From Thermoplasmata archaeon (lineage in GTDB: Archaea > Thermoplasmatota > Thermoplasmata > Lutacidiplasmatales > UBA184): a stretch of DNA of 48,205 nucleotides. The DNA is taken from contig JAKIWI010000012.1 in assembly GCA_022750115.1 (NCBI GenBank), positions 1-48,205 on the forward strand. Reading direction: 5' to 3'. Positions within the stretch are counted from its first letter, which is position 1. The number at the start of each line of letters is the position of its first letter. Shown here piece by piece: positions 9,130 through 17,764 of the stretch. The position numbers and the translations under genes were made by a program. The notes under the pieces were generated by a model, which made no database searches, had not been told where the DNA came from, and was given only the letters and a program-made list of their open reading frames with translations.

Positions 9130-10404
9130 TCACGCCGCGGTGACGGAGAATACGCAACCGCGCTGGGCGTGGCGGCGCGGGTCGGGCTTGGAGACGTCGT
9201 AGCCGGCCCCGAGTCGGGTTTCCAGCGCCGACTTGATCAGCTCCGGGCACAGGATCCGGCCGACCTCGGGCGATTGGGAAACGCAGCCGAAGCAGCCCTT
9301 CACCTGCAGGGTGAGGGGACGGTCCTTGACGACGGACATCTGGCCCATCGCGTGGGCGCCGTAGTAGGTTTGGAGCGACGCGGCAACCTCGGTCGGCGTC
9401 TCCCCTTCCAGCGAGCGGCCGACCTCCTTGCCGACCTGGCGTCCGATGGCGCCGATGAGCTCCGAGACGTCGAGCGTCATTCCGGACAGCCCGGCGACGC
9501 GCATCCCGAGCGCCGTGACCTCGCGCAGGCGGTCGAACGACTCTCCCTCTCGGCCCGGGACGACGGTAAGGCCCGCGCTGACCGGGGCCTCGAGCTCCAC
9601 GAACCGTCGCTCGGCCTTCGAGCCCTTCGCCCAGAGACGCTGGTGGTAGTCCCGGGCGAGTCGCAAGAACGACGGGGCGCTCGACCAGAGGGCGACCTGG
9701 TGGGCGTCGGACGACCCGAGGCCCTCCGGACCGGAGACGTAGATGAGGGCCCCCGAGCGGTCGATCGTGACCGTCCGGTTCGACACCGGCCCGCTCGCGT
9801 GCCGAAGTTCGCAGAACGACCCGAACAGCTTCGCTTCCGTCAGGTTGGCCGTCGTCACGTCGGTGATCAGCCGGACCCGGACGCCCCGCTCGGACGCCTC
9901 CTGGAGCGCCCGGTCGACGCCGCCGTCGATCGCGCGCGCGAGGGAGAACCCGCCGACCGCGACGCGGACCTCCTCGCGGGCGACGCCCAGCCGCTTGATC
10001 AGGAACTTGTGGATCGTCTCGGGACCCTCGAGAACGGTGAACCGCCGTCCGTCGACGTCGGCGGGCGCTTCGAGACTCTCCCGCCAGTCGGAGAGGACGC
10101 GCTCCCGGTCGCCCTCGAGCCGATGGAGGCGATCGCCCGCGCGGCGGATCCACCGGTCGACCAACGCCTCGGGCGGCACCGCGGCGAACCGCATGGGCCG
10201 CTGCCCCTGGCTGGTGACGAGCCCGGCGGACTCGAGCTGGCGGATGAACCGGTAGCCCTCGGCCCGGTTCAGCGCCGCCAAGCGGGCCAACTCGGCCGCG
10301 GTCTGGGGGCCGTCGCGGCAGAGAGCGAGGTAGAGCCGGGCCCCCCGTTCCGGGATGCCGTGCTCGACGAGGAGGGCGTGAAGCCCCCCGTTCGATTGCC
10401 CCAC
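9130..10404 (-). CDS. TrmB-like regulator with V4R-like C-terminal domain
   Basis: The 424-residue protein has three parts. Residues about 8-75 form a TrmB-type winged helix (GIPERGARLYLALCRDGPQT, then AAELARLAALNRAEGYRFIR). A short helical linker leads to a phospholipase-D-like effector region (about 120-265) of the kind found in TrmB proteins. The C-terminal 140 residues (about 285-424) resemble the V4R small-molecule-binding domain: helix GRQVGKEVGRSLEG, a beta-rich stretch with CFGC, then LCPELIKSALE and a final GCVFSV. Four cysteines in that part could bind metal or sense redox. TrmB proteins usually respond to sugars; the ligand here is unknown. The start is GTG. A TATA-like element at 10427-10433 is about 25 nt upstream, so the mRNA is probably leaderless and the gene can be transcribed separately from uS2. 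Confidence 0.7.
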   Translation of the reverse strand: MGQSNGGLHALLVEHGIPERGARLYLALCRDGPQTAAELARLAALNRAEGYRFIRQLESAGLVTSQGQRPMRFAAVPPEALVDRWIRRAGDRLHRLEGDRERVLSDWRESLEAPADVDGRRFTVLEGPETIHKFLIKRLGVAREEVRVAVGGFSLARAIDGGVDRALQEASERGVRVRLITDVTTANLTEAKLFGSFCELRHASGPVSNRTVTIDRSGALIYVSGPEGLGSSDAHQVALWSSAPSFLRLARDYHQRLWAKGSKAERRFVELEAPVSAGLTVVPGREGESFDRLREVTALGMRVAGLSGMTLDVSELIGAIGRQVGKEVGRSLEGETPTEVAASLQTYYGAHAMGQMSVVKDRPLTLQVKGCFGCVSQSPEVGRILCPELIKSALETRLGAGYDVSKPDPRRHAQRGCVFSVTAA

Positions 10405-10426
10405 GGCCGTCGAGTTCCTCCGCGGG

Positions 10427-10433
10427 TTAAAAG
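10427..10433 (-). promoter_or_regulatory. TATA box of the TrmB-like gene
   Basis: The minus strand reads CTTTTAA in an otherwise GC-rich stretch. It ends about 23 nt from the GTG start at 10404, the spacing expected for a leaderless archaeal transcript. Confidence 0.5.
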
Positions 10434-10460
10434 TCCGCCGCGCGGACCGGTGTCGCAGCC

Positions 10461-11120
10461 CTACAGGGCGGCTTGGAAGTCTTCGATGGCTAGGCTATAG
10501 GGAATCTCGGCGCCGCCTGCCCGAGCCCGCAGCACCTCGCGCGCCACCAACCAGTAGACGGTGGCGAGCGCGACCCGTCCCTTGTTGTTCGCGGGGATCA
10601 CGAGGTCCACGTTCCGGGTCTCGTTGTTGACATCGCAGAGGCCCACGATCGGGATGCCGATCGAGACCGCTTCGCTCAGCGCCTGCATGTCCGTCGCGGG
10701 GTCGGTGACGACGAGCACCTTCGGCTCGATGTAATCGGCGAGGCTCGGGTTCGTCAGGCAGCCTGGGACGAACCGCTCGGCGTAGGAGACGGCCCCGATC
10801 GTCTTCGCGAACACGCGCACCGGCTTCTGGCCGTACTGGCGCTGGCTCACCGCGAGGATCTTGTCGGCGGGGTAGCGCGACAGGAACTTCGCCGCGATCC
10901 GGATCCGTCGGTCGGTCTCCCGGATATCGAGGACGTGGAGCCCATCGAAGCGGACCTTGTAGACGAACCGGCGCATCGACGCCGACTTCTGCTGAGTGCC
11001 GATGTGCACGCCGCTGGTGAGGTAGGTCTCCTCGGGGATCAGGAGCTCGCCCGGCCGGGTGTCCTGCCCATCGCTCTCCGAGGGAGGGAGCGGCTCGGCT
11101 AGGGCATCTTCGGGGGACAA
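10461..11120 (-). CDS. rps2: 30S ribosomal protein uS2
   Basis: This is archaeal ribosomal protein S2, a small-subunit protein that binds the head-body region of the 30S particle. Family landmarks are SGVHIGTQQKSASMRRFVYK near the N-terminus, NPSLADY with PKVLVVTDP in the middle, and GLCDVNNETRNVDLVIP followed by ANNKGR near the C-terminus. I choose TTG 11120 (219 residues): it lies 1 nt after the enolase stop and has a GAGG six nt upstream. The alternative ATG at 11159 would overlap enolase by 38 nt and has no good ribosome binding site. The enolase-uS2 order is a conserved archaeal gene neighbourhood. It is the last gene of the pheS-to-uS2 run. Confidence 0.93.
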   Translation of the reverse strand: MSPEDALAEPLPPSESDGQDTRPGELLIPEETYLTSGVHIGTQQKSASMRRFVYKVRFDGLHVLDIRETDRRIRIAAKFLSRYPADKILAVSQRQYGQKPVRVFAKTIGAVSYAERFVPGCLTNPSLADYIEPKVLVVTDPATDMQALSEAVSIGIPIVGLCDVNNETRNVDLVIPANNKGRVALATVYWLVAREVLRARAGGAEIPYSLAIEDFQAAL

Positions 11121-11121
11121 A

Positions 11122-12333
11122 TCAGGCCTCGGTGGCGGCGCCGAGCCGCAGGAGTTCATTTAGCTTTGCCACGCGTTCTCCGCCGAGAAGTCCGCATTTC
11201 AGGGCGGCGGAGCCGAAGGCGACCGCGAGGTCGGCGAGCCACCCTTCGGGAACCTCACCCGACCGATGCGAGGTCACGGTCGCCAGACCGCTCGAGCGCG
11301 CGAGGTGGACGGTCGCGAGGGTGTCGCTGAGCGTCCCGACCTGGTTGACCTTGATCAGGACCGCGTTCGACGACCGTCGGGCGATCCCGGTCTCGAGGCG
11401 CGAGCGGCGCGTCGTGTAGAGGTCGTCCCCGACGATCAGCGCCTTGGAGCCGACCGAGGCGGTCAGACGCGCGAACCCATCGAACTCCTCCTGGTCGAAC
11501 GGGTCCTCGACGTACCGGAGACCGTAGTCGTCGACGAGCTCCTCGACGAACCGAACCTGGCCATCGAGGTCGAGCGTACGGTCCGCGTAGCGGTATTTCC
11601 CGTCCCGGTAGAACTCGCTGGCCGCGAGGTCGAGTCCCGGGTGGACGGAGAGACCCGTCGAGTCTCGGACCGACGCGCAGGCGTCGCGGAGCATCTCGAG
11701 CGCCTCGACGTTGCCGATGGGCGCGACCCAGCCTCCCTCGTCCCCCCGACCGAGCGCGAGCTTCGGGTACTTCGCATGGAGCGCTGCGCCCAACGCCCGA
11801 TGGACGCCGATGGCCGCGCGGATCTCGTCCGACGGTGTCGCGTTCGGAGCGAAGGCGATGAACTCCTGGATGTCCGGGCCGCCGATCGCATGGCGGCCCC
11901 CGTTCAGGGAGTTGCCGACGATCGCCGGCCAGCTGCTCGGCGCTCGCAAGGCTCCCAGCGACTGGGCGAGGCTTTCTCCTCGCTCCGTGGCCCGCGCGAG
12001 AGCGAATGCGATGGAGAGCGCCGTCGCGGTGTTTCCACCAATTCGGGAGAAGTCGGGTGTTCCGTCGACCTGGTGGAGCGTCGCATCGAACCCCTCTTGG
12101 TCGTCGACGTCTCGTCCGAGGAGCACCGGGCGGACGTCCTTGGCACCGGTCTGGAGCGCCGCGGCCACGCCACCGACCGGGAACGCCCGGACCTCGTGCG
12201 TTCCCGTGCTCGCCCCGCTGGGGGCGCCGGCGACGCCGCGATGACCGGTGTCGGTCTCGACCGTCGCCTCGACGGTCTCCTGGCCCCGGCTGTCGTAGAT
12301 CATCCGGAGAGCCACGCGCGAAATCCGGCTCAT
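11122..12333 (-). CDS. eno: Enolase
   Basis: Enolase interconverts 2-phosphoglycerate and phosphoenolpyruvate in glycolysis and gluconeogenesis, in the cytoplasm and with Mg2+. The 403-residue protein contains the substrate loop SGASTGTHEV, the GGRHAIGGPDIQEF segment, the metal-binding stretches LDLAASEFY, YVEDPFDQEEFDG and IVGDDLYTT, the catalytic-lysine region NAVLIKVNQVGTLSDT, and TSHRSGE. It is slightly short at the N-terminus, as archaeal enolases often are. The start ATG 12333 overlaps the stop of the epimerase gene as ATGA, which points to translational coupling. The open frame extends far upstream without family similarity. Confidence 0.95.
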   Translation of the reverse strand: MSRISRVALRMIYDSRGQETVEATVETDTGHRGVAGAPSGASTGTHEVRAFPVGGVAAALQTGAKDVRPVLLGRDVDDQEGFDATLHQVDGTPDFSRIGGNTATALSIAFALARATERGESLAQSLGALRAPSSWPAIVGNSLNGGRHAIGGPDIQEFIAFAPNATPSDEIRAAIGVHRALGAALHAKYPKLALGRGDEGGWVAPIGNVEALEMLRDACASVRDSTGLSVHPGLDLAASEFYRDGKYRYADRTLDLDGQVRFVEELVDDYGLRYVEDPFDQEEFDGFARLTASVGSKALIVGDDLYTTRRSRLETGIARRSSNAVLIKVNQVGTLSDTLATVHLARSSGLATVTSHRSGEVPEGWLADLAVAFGSAALKCGLLGGERVAKLNELLRLGAATEA

Positions 12334-12728
12334 GGCGGCACTCCGACGAACTCGACGAGCACGCCCTGAAACGACGTCGGGTGAGCGAAGCCGACCGTAC
12401 GGCCCCGGGCACCGATCCGCGGGACCTCGTCGATCAGGCGTCCGCCCGCGCTCCGTACCTGACGAAGCGCCTCGCCGACGTCCGGCACCCGGAGCGCAAG
12501 ATGGTGCATTCCCTCGCCGCGCTTTTCGAGGAACCGTCCGACGGGAGTGTCGGGACGCAAGGGTTCGAGGAACTCGAGATGGCTCTCCCCAACCTCGAGG
12601 AACGAGACCCGCACGCCCTGGGCGTCGACGTTCTCGGGCGGCGAGCCCTTCTCCCGCACGACCGGCGCGAACTTCGCCAGGGCGTCGTCGAGGCTCCGGA
12701 CCGCGATGCCGAGATGGTCGACCTGCAT
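12330..12728 (-). CDS. mce: Methylmalonyl-CoA epimerase (VOC family)
   Basis: The enzyme interconverts (2S)- and (2R)-methylmalonyl-CoA so that the mutase can use it. At 132 residues it has the paired beta-alpha-beta-beta-beta modules of the vicinal-oxygen-chelate fold. Candidate metal ligands are in VDHLGIAV (His), ESHLEFLEPL, MHHLALRV (His) and LVEFVGV (Glu). It starts 14 nt after the stop of the mutase gene, and its stop overlaps the enolase start by 4 nt. Genetic linkage to the mutase is the strongest argument for epimerase rather than another VOC enzyme. Confidence 0.9.
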   Translation of the reverse strand: MQVDHLGIAVRSLDDALAKFAPVVREKGSPPENVDAQGVRVSFLEVGESHLEFLEPLRPDTPVGRFLEKRGEGMHHLALRVPDVGEALRQVRSAGGRLIDEVPRIGARGRTVGFAHPTSFQGVLVEFVGVPP

Positions 12729-12742
12729 GTGGGCGGCCCTCC

Positions 12743-14419
12743 TCAGAACGTCCGCGGTGCGCGGTACTCACCGAACAGTTCTCGCCAGACGTCGGAGACC
12801 TCGCCGAGGGTGACCCCCGCGCGCAGAGCGGCCAGGAGGGGCGGCATCACGTTCTGGCCGGCCTCGGTCTCCTTGCGAAGGGCCGCAAGCGCTGCGTTCG
12901 CCTTCTTCGCGTCGCGCTCCTGCTTCCACCGCGCGAGGTCCCGCTTCTGGGTCCGCTCGAGCTCGGGGGAGATCGTGAGGCCGCGCCCGCGCTTTCCGCC
13001 GACCTCGTCCGGGAACAGCCGGAACCCGTGGTCGCCGTCGGTGAACGCGTTCACCCCGACGACGAGCTCCTGCTTCGCCTCCCGCGCCTTCGCGATCTGG
13101 TAGGCCTCCCGGGCGATCTCGGACTGGAAGAACCCCTTCTCGACGGCAACGAGCGCTCCGCCCATCGACTCGACCCGGTCGAGGTAGGCACGGGCGTCGG
13201 CCTCGACGCGGTCGGTGAGGTGCTCGATCTCGTACGCGCCTCCGAGCGGGTCGACGGTCGAGGGGACCCCCGACTCCTCGGCGAGGATCTGCTGGGTTCG
13301 GAGTGCGAGGCGGGCCGCGGACTCGGTCGGAAGCCCGAGCGCCTCGTCGAGCGCGTTGGTGTGGAGCGACTGGGTCCCTCCGAGCACGGCGGCGAGCGCT
13401 TCCAGTGTCGTGCGGACCACGTTCAGCTCCGGCTGCTGGGCCGTGAGGGAGGAGCCCGCCGTCTGGGTGTGGAACCGCAGCGCCCAGCTCCGCGACTGCT
13501 TGGCGCCGAGCGTCTCCTTCGCCACGGACGCCCAGAGCCGACGAGCGGCGCGGAACTTCGCGATCTCCTCGAGAAAGTTGCGGTCGGAGGAGAAGAAGAA
13601 CGAAAGACGCGGGAGGAACTCGTCGGGGTCGAGACCCCGCTCGACGGCGGCCCGGGCGTAGGCGATCGCGTTCGCGATCGTGAACGCGACCTCCTGCGCA
13701 GCGGTGGCCCCCGCCTCGCGCATGTGGTAGCCGGAGACGGAGATGTAGTTCCACTGGGGCATCTCGCGCGTCGCGAACTCGATGACGTCGGTGGTCAGCC
13801 GAATCGACGGGTCCGGCGGGTAGATGTACGTCCCGCGGGCGATGTACTCCTTCAGGATGTCGTTCTGGACCGTCCCCCCGATCTTCGCCCTGGGCACGCC
13901 CGTCTCCTCGGCGGCCGCGACCAGGAGGCCGAGCAGGATCGGGGCGGTCGCGTTGATCGTCATCGAGACGGTCGCGCGGTCGAGCGGGATGTCGTGGAAC
14001 AGCCTCCGCATGTCGCCGAGGCTCGTGATCGCGACGCCGACGCGGCCGACCTCGCCCTTCGCCTTCGGGTGGTCGGAGTCGTAGCCGATCTGCGTCGGCA
14101 GGTCGAACGCCGTCGAGAGACCGGTCTGACCGCCCTTCAGAAGGAAGTGGAAGCGCTGGTTCGTCTCGGTGGCGCTTCCGAACCCCGAGTACTGGCGCAT
14201 CGTCCAGAGCCGGCCGCGGTACATCGTGGGCTGGACGCCGCGCGTGAACGGCGGCAGACCGGGGAACCCCAGCTGGTCGACCGCGACCGCGTCGGGATCG
14301 TCCGGCGGCCCGACGAGCAGCGGGAGGGGGCCCTCGTCGACCTTGCCGCCGATCTGGGCCCGGGCGGCGGCCTCCCATCGGGCGTGCGCGTCGGGAACGG
14401 CCCGTTTGCGCGCCGCCAT
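12743..14419 (-). CDS. mcmA: Methylmalonyl-CoA mutase, large (substrate-binding) subunit
   Basis: The protein (558 residues) is the TIM-barrel catalytic subunit of methylmalonyl-CoA mutase, which converts (R)-methylmalonyl-CoA to succinyl-CoA with adenosylcobalamin. Signatures include [29 protein letters not shown], the [20 protein letters not shown] motif and [17 protein letters not shown], with [11 protein letters not shown]. The C-terminal B12-binding domain (DxHxxG motif) is absent, as in other archaeal split mutases, and no gene for that subunit lies in this window. Length and end match stand-alone large subunits. It sits 20 nt after pheT and 14 nt before the epimerase gene, so it belongs to the same operon. 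Propionyl-CoA from amino-acid or odd-chain breakdown is the likely source of substrate. Confidence 0.93.
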   Translation of the reverse strand: MAARKRAVPDAHARWEAAARAQIGGKVDEGPLPLLVGPPDDPDAVAVDQLGFPGLPPFTRGVQPTMYRGRLWTMRQYSGFGSATETNQRFHFLLKGGQTGLSTAFDLPTQIGYDSDHPKAKGEVGRVGVAITSLGDMRRLFHDIPLDRATVSMTINATAPILLGLLVAAAEETGVPRAKIGGTVQNDILKEYIARGTYIYPPDPSIRLTTDVIEFATREMPQWNYISVSGYHMREAGATAAQEVAFTIANAIAYARAAVERGLDPDEFLPRLSFFFSSDRNFLEEIAKFRAARRLWASVAKETLGAKQSRSWALRFHTQTAGSSLTAQQPELNVVRTTLEALAAVLGGTQSLHTNALDEALGLPTESAARLALRTQQILAEESGVPSTVDPLGGAYEIEHLTDRVEADARAYLDRVESMGGALVAVEKGFFQSEIAREAYQIAKAREAKQELVVGVNAFTDGDHGFRLFPDEVGGKRGRGLTISPELERTQKRDLARWKQERDAKKANAALAALRKETEAGQNVMPPLLAALRAGVTLGEVSDVWRELFGEYRAPRTF

Positions 14420-14439
14420 CGTGCGCCGACCGGGGCACG

Positions 14440-16137
14440 CTACATAGGCGCTTCGGGGGCGCGGCGCGCGAGCGGCCACAACGCCGAGACGTCGAGCTCG
14501 GCCCAGGCGACGGGAACGGGAATCCGCAGGGCGGAGAGGACGGACGGGTGGAGCTCGGCCACCTCGCCGATCGACTCCCCCGCGAGCCGCAGGCGCGCGG
14601 CCCGGCCGGGGATCGTCCCAGGGATCTCGACCGGCTCGCGGACGCCCACGGCCGCGACCGCGCCCGACAGGTAGTCGAGGAGCGCGGCCCCGTCGGCGAA
14701 CCCGGCGCGTTCGCCGGCGAAGACCGCCCCCGCGCGATAGAGCGTGCGTCCCCCCGTCTCCGACGTCGGGTCGACGACGACCACCGGCCCGACCTCGAAC
14801 ATCCTCTGGGGGTAGGAGTGGCGGACGTTGTGGGCGAGACTCGTGAGGAACGAGGGGAGGAGTCGGTTGCGGACGTGCGAGAACAGGTCCGAGACCGGGT
14901 TCGCGACCGCGATCGCTCCGGTGGGAGCGAGGAGCGTATCGACCTCGCGGGAAACGAGGAGCGGCGTGTAGAGCTCGGCGTACCCGAGGCCGAGCAAGAG
15001 GTCGGCGAATCGGCGCCGGAACACCGTCTCGGGCCTCCGTCGCCCCCGGGTGGCGCTCGGCGGCACCACGCCCTCCTCCGACCGAACCCCGCGGGCGAGG
15101 ACGACGTCCTCCGCGACGTCGACCTCCGAGAGGAGGTCGGGCCGCCACGGGGGGACCTCGACCGAGAATCCACCCGCCACGGGGTGCGCCCCGAGGCGGG
15201 CCTCCGCGAGGAGATGCTCCCCTTCGGAGACGGTGTAGCGTCGCCCCGAGATCGCGTCCAGGGTCGCGAGCGTGAGCGGGAGCGGCCGCGCGGCGACGAC
15301 TCCGTGGCCGTCGTCGGCGGAGTCCGGTCGGCGCGTGCCGACCGGCACGACGCGCCATCCGTTCGCGACGAAGACGAGCGAGAGAAGTCCGACCGTCTCG
15401 CGCACCCGCGCGTCGGTCATCCCCGTGGACTCGATCAGCAACGAGCGGTCCCCGGGCCGAGCCTCGCCGGCCGTGCGGCTGTTGAGCGTCGGCGGGAGGC
15501 TGAGCACGACACCGTCCGCGTCCTCAAGGACGAGGAGCTGGCCGCCGGAGATCCCGAGGGGTCCGTACCGGAGCCCCAAGGGGTGTTCGCGCAGGAACGC
15601 CGCGACGTCGACCTCGGTCGTTCCGTCGAGCGGCACGAATCGAGTGCCCGCGATCGGCCGCAGGCGGTACCGAACCGGGAACTGGAACCGGTCCGTCGGA
15701 TAGACGCCGAGGCTCGCGCGCCGTCGGTCGGCGCCGTAGGTGGCGTGCAACAGCTCCTGGAACCGGATCGCCTCGTCGAGCAGGGCGGCGTCCAGCGGCC
15801 GGTCGGCAGGAGCTTGCACGATCACGCCCGCGATCGCGGGTCGGAGCGGGGCCACCGAATCGTCGACCTCGAAGACGGGGGAGGGCCCGTCCCAGAAACC
15901 GGGGACGATAGGGGGAAGCCCGTGCGTACCGCCGACCTTCGGGGCGAGCGCGAGAGCCAGTCCGGCTTCGGTCAGGAGGTCGAGGCGGTCGGCCGTCGCC
16001 TCGATCGTGAGGCTGCCGCCGTCCGAGCCGTCGAACTCCGCTTTGGTCGTCCACAGGAGGTCGCGGAGCTCCGAGTCGCTGAGGTTCTTCCCCAGCGCCG
16101 CGGCGAGGCGTTCTCGGGGGATCGAAGCGCGCGGCAC
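14440..16137 (-). CDS. pheT: Phenylalanyl-tRNA synthetase beta subunit
   Basis: The beta chain of the (alpha-beta)2 synthetase carries the editing (B3/4) domain, the B5 tRNA-contact domain and a catalytic-like core. At 565 residues it is the compact archaeal/eukaryal form. Recognisable parts are [15 protein letters not shown] at the start, [20 protein letters not shown] (B5 region) and [19 protein letters not shown] with YPQRMFEVG in the core. I choose GTG 16137, which follows the pheS stop after 2 nt; the longer open frame overlaps pheS and has no family similarity. Tight coupling with pheS fits equal synthesis of the two subunits. Confidence 0.93.
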   Translation of the reverse strand: MPRASIPRERLAAALGKNLSDSELRDLLWTTKAEFDGSDGGSLTIEATADRLDLLTEAGLALALAPKVGGTHGLPPIVPGFWDGPSPVFEVDDSVAPLRPAIAGVIVQAPADRPLDAALLDEAIRFQELLHATYGADRRRASLGVYPTDRFQFPVRYRLRPIAGTRFVPLDGTTEVDVAAFLREHPLGLRYGPLGISGGQLLVLEDADGVVLSLPPTLNSRTAGEARPGDRSLLIESTGMTDARVRETVGLLSLVFVANGWRVVPVGTRRPDSADDGHGVVAARPLPLTLATLDAISGRRYTVSEGEHLLAEARLGAHPVAGGFSVEVPPWRPDLLSEVDVAEDVVLARGVRSEEGVVPPSATRGRRRPETVFRRRFADLLLGLGYAELYTPLLVSREVDTLLAPTGAIAVANPVSDLFSHVRNRLLPSFLTSLAHNVRHSYPQRMFEVGPVVVVDPTSETGGRTLYRAGAVFAGERAGFADGAALLDYLSGAVAAVGVREPVEIPGTIPGRAARLRLAGESIGEVAELHPSVLSALRIPVPVAWAELDVSALWPLARRAPEAPM

Positions 16138-16139
16138 GG

Positions 16140-17672
16140 TTACCCGCTGCCTCCGCCGAGCCGCTCGAGGTCGTCCTGGAACAGGTCGCGGATGTCCGAG
16201 ACGCCGAGGGCGACCATCGCGAGCCGCATGACCCCGATCCCCCACGCGGCGACGGGCACCTCGACCCGGAGCGGCCGGAGCACCTCCGGTCGGAACATCC
16301 CGCCGGGGAACACCTCGATCCAGCCGAGCCGCGGGTGCTTCACGTACCCCTCGACCGACGGCTCGGTGAAGGGGAAGTAGCTCGGCCGGATCCGGAGCTC
16401 GCGGATCCCGATCGCGTCGGCGAGCGACTGGAACATCCCGACGAGGTCGCGGAGCGACGTCCCCGCGCCGCCGAGGATCCCCTCGCACTGCGTGAAATCG
16501 ATGTGGTGGGTCGCATCGACGGCCTCGACGCGGAAGTTCCGGTCGAGGGAGAACATCCGGAACGGCGGTTTCGGCCCCGCGGCGAGATACCGGGCGCTCA
16601 CGCTGGTCGTCTGGGAGCGGAGGACCAGCCGCCGCGCGACCGACCGGTCGTAGGGGGCTCGCCAGCCGGGCGAGATCGGCTCGGTCTCGCCGGGGAGGGG
16701 ATCGCCCTCATGGACCGCGGCGACGCGCTCGAGGAGCTCCGTCGGGGGGAGACGTCCGCTCACGCCCACCACGCTGAGCACGTCGTGGATCGAGCGGGCC
16801 GGGTGGTCCTGGGGCATGAACAGCACGTCGGAGTTCCAGAACTCCGTCTCGAGAAGGGGTCCCTCGGATTGCTCGAACCCGAGCCCGAGGAGGATCTCCT
16901 CGAACTCGCGCAGCCAGGCGGAATACCGGTGGGGCCTCGCCCCGGTCACGTACGGGACGGTCGCGCGCACATCGTACTGGCGGAATTCGGCGCTCGTCCA
17001 GGTCCCATCGCGGAGCATCGCGGGGGTGACCGACCCGAGGAGCTGGGCATCGTCGAGGAGCACGGCGCGGCGCCCCTCGTCCGACGGCTGCCAGCGTTTC
17101 TCGGACCGGCGTTCGACGGAGAGCAGTCCCCGACGGCGGAGCTCCTTGACGACGGCCTCGTCGAGCGCGCCGTCGCCCGCGGCCACGCGGTCGAGCGCGT
17201 CCTCCTCGGGGAACGGCGTCGCCGGGTCGGGGTGGGCGTCGGCGAGTCGGAACGGCACGCCGGGCGCCAGGAAGCCCCGGCGCCGGAGGATCCCGAGCGC
17301 CGCGGATCGCTCCTCGTCGACGAGTCCAATCGCGACGAGGTCCTTAGGTTCCATCGGGCCGGCCCGGTCAGCCAAGGCGCGAACGAGCCGGCGTTCGGGC
17401 AGCCCGTTCTGGCGGGCCGCCGTGCCTCGGTCCGTGAGCTGGAGCTCCTCGCGGTGTTCCTCTTCCACGACGGCAAGGCCCTTGGAGCGCAGCCGTTGGA
17501 GCGCGCCTCGCACGGCCTCGAGCGAGAGCCCGGTCGCCGCGGGGAGCGCTCCCTCCTCGACGGGGATCGGCCCGGCGGCGCGCAAGGCGGCGAGAACACC
17601 GCGTTCCGGCCCCGCAAGCGAAAGGGAGAGGGCCGGCGCCGCCTCCTCGGGTTCTTCCGAGTCGGGCGCCAT
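16140..17672 (-). CDS. pheS: Phenylalanyl-tRNA synthetase alpha subunit
   Basis: The 510-residue alpha chain charges tRNA-Phe. The N-terminal half (to about residue 230) holds consecutive winged-helix modules typical of archaeal and eukaryal PheS. The C-terminal half is the class II catalytic core: motif 1 around FWNSDVLFMPQDHPAR, motif 2 in FRVEAVDATHHIDFTQCEG, and motif 3 in GWIEVFPGGMFRPEVL and GIGVMRLAMVALGVSDIRD. It is the first gene of the run pheS-pheT-mcmA-mce-eno-rps2. A TATA-like element at 17696-17701 lies about 26 nt ahead of the ATG, so the operon mRNA is probably leaderless. Confidence 0.95.
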   Translation of the reverse strand: MAPDSEEPEEAAPALSLSLAGPERGVLAALRAAGPIPVEEGALPAATGLSLEAVRGALQRLRSKGLAVVEEEHREELQLTDRGTAARQNGLPERRLVRALADRAGPMEPKDLVAIGLVDEERSAALGILRRRGFLAPGVPFRLADAHPDPATPFPEEDALDRVAAGDGALDEAVVKELRRRGLLSVERRSEKRWQPSDEGRRAVLLDDAQLLGSVTPAMLRDGTWTSAEFRQYDVRATVPYVTGARPHRYSAWLREFEEILLGLGFEQSEGPLLETEFWNSDVLFMPQDHPARSIHDVLSVVGVSGRLPPTELLERVAAVHEGDPLPGETEPISPGWRAPYDRSVARRLVLRSQTTSVSARYLAAGPKPPFRMFSLDRNFRVEAVDATHHIDFTQCEGILGGAGTSLRDLVGMFQSLADAIGIRELRIRPSYFPFTEPSVEGYVKHPRLGWIEVFPGGMFRPEVLRPLRVEVPVAAWGIGVMRLAMVALGVSDIRDLFQDDLERLGGGSG

Positions 17673-17695
17673 GTCGGCGCGGACGGGCCCCGTCG

Positions 17696-17701
17696 ATTAA
17701 G
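17696..17701 (-). promoter_or_regulatory. TATA box of the pheS operon
   Basis: The minus strand reads CTTAAT within actcttaatcg, about 26 nt upstream of the pheS ATG at 17672. It is the only AT-rich patch in the 92-bp spacer. Confidence 0.5.
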
Positions 17702-17764
17702 AGTTTCGGCGGAGCGGCGGGCGAGGGGCCGTTCTGCCGACGGTGCGGCGCCCCGGTCCGGGCC

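Noticed and set aside
8561-10153. Minus-strand open frame of 530 residues across the TfoX-like and TrmB-like genes
   Set aside because: It spans two recognisable genes in a different frame and has Arg/Pro-rich low-complexity composition.
12334-12771. Upstream extension of the enolase frame
   Set aside because: It overlaps the epimerase gene completely and shows no enolase similarity; the ATGA junction marks the real start.
14420-15358. Upstream extension of the mutase frame
   Set aside because: It lies inside pheT in another frame and has no similarity to mutases; stand-alone large subunits begin near ATG 14419.
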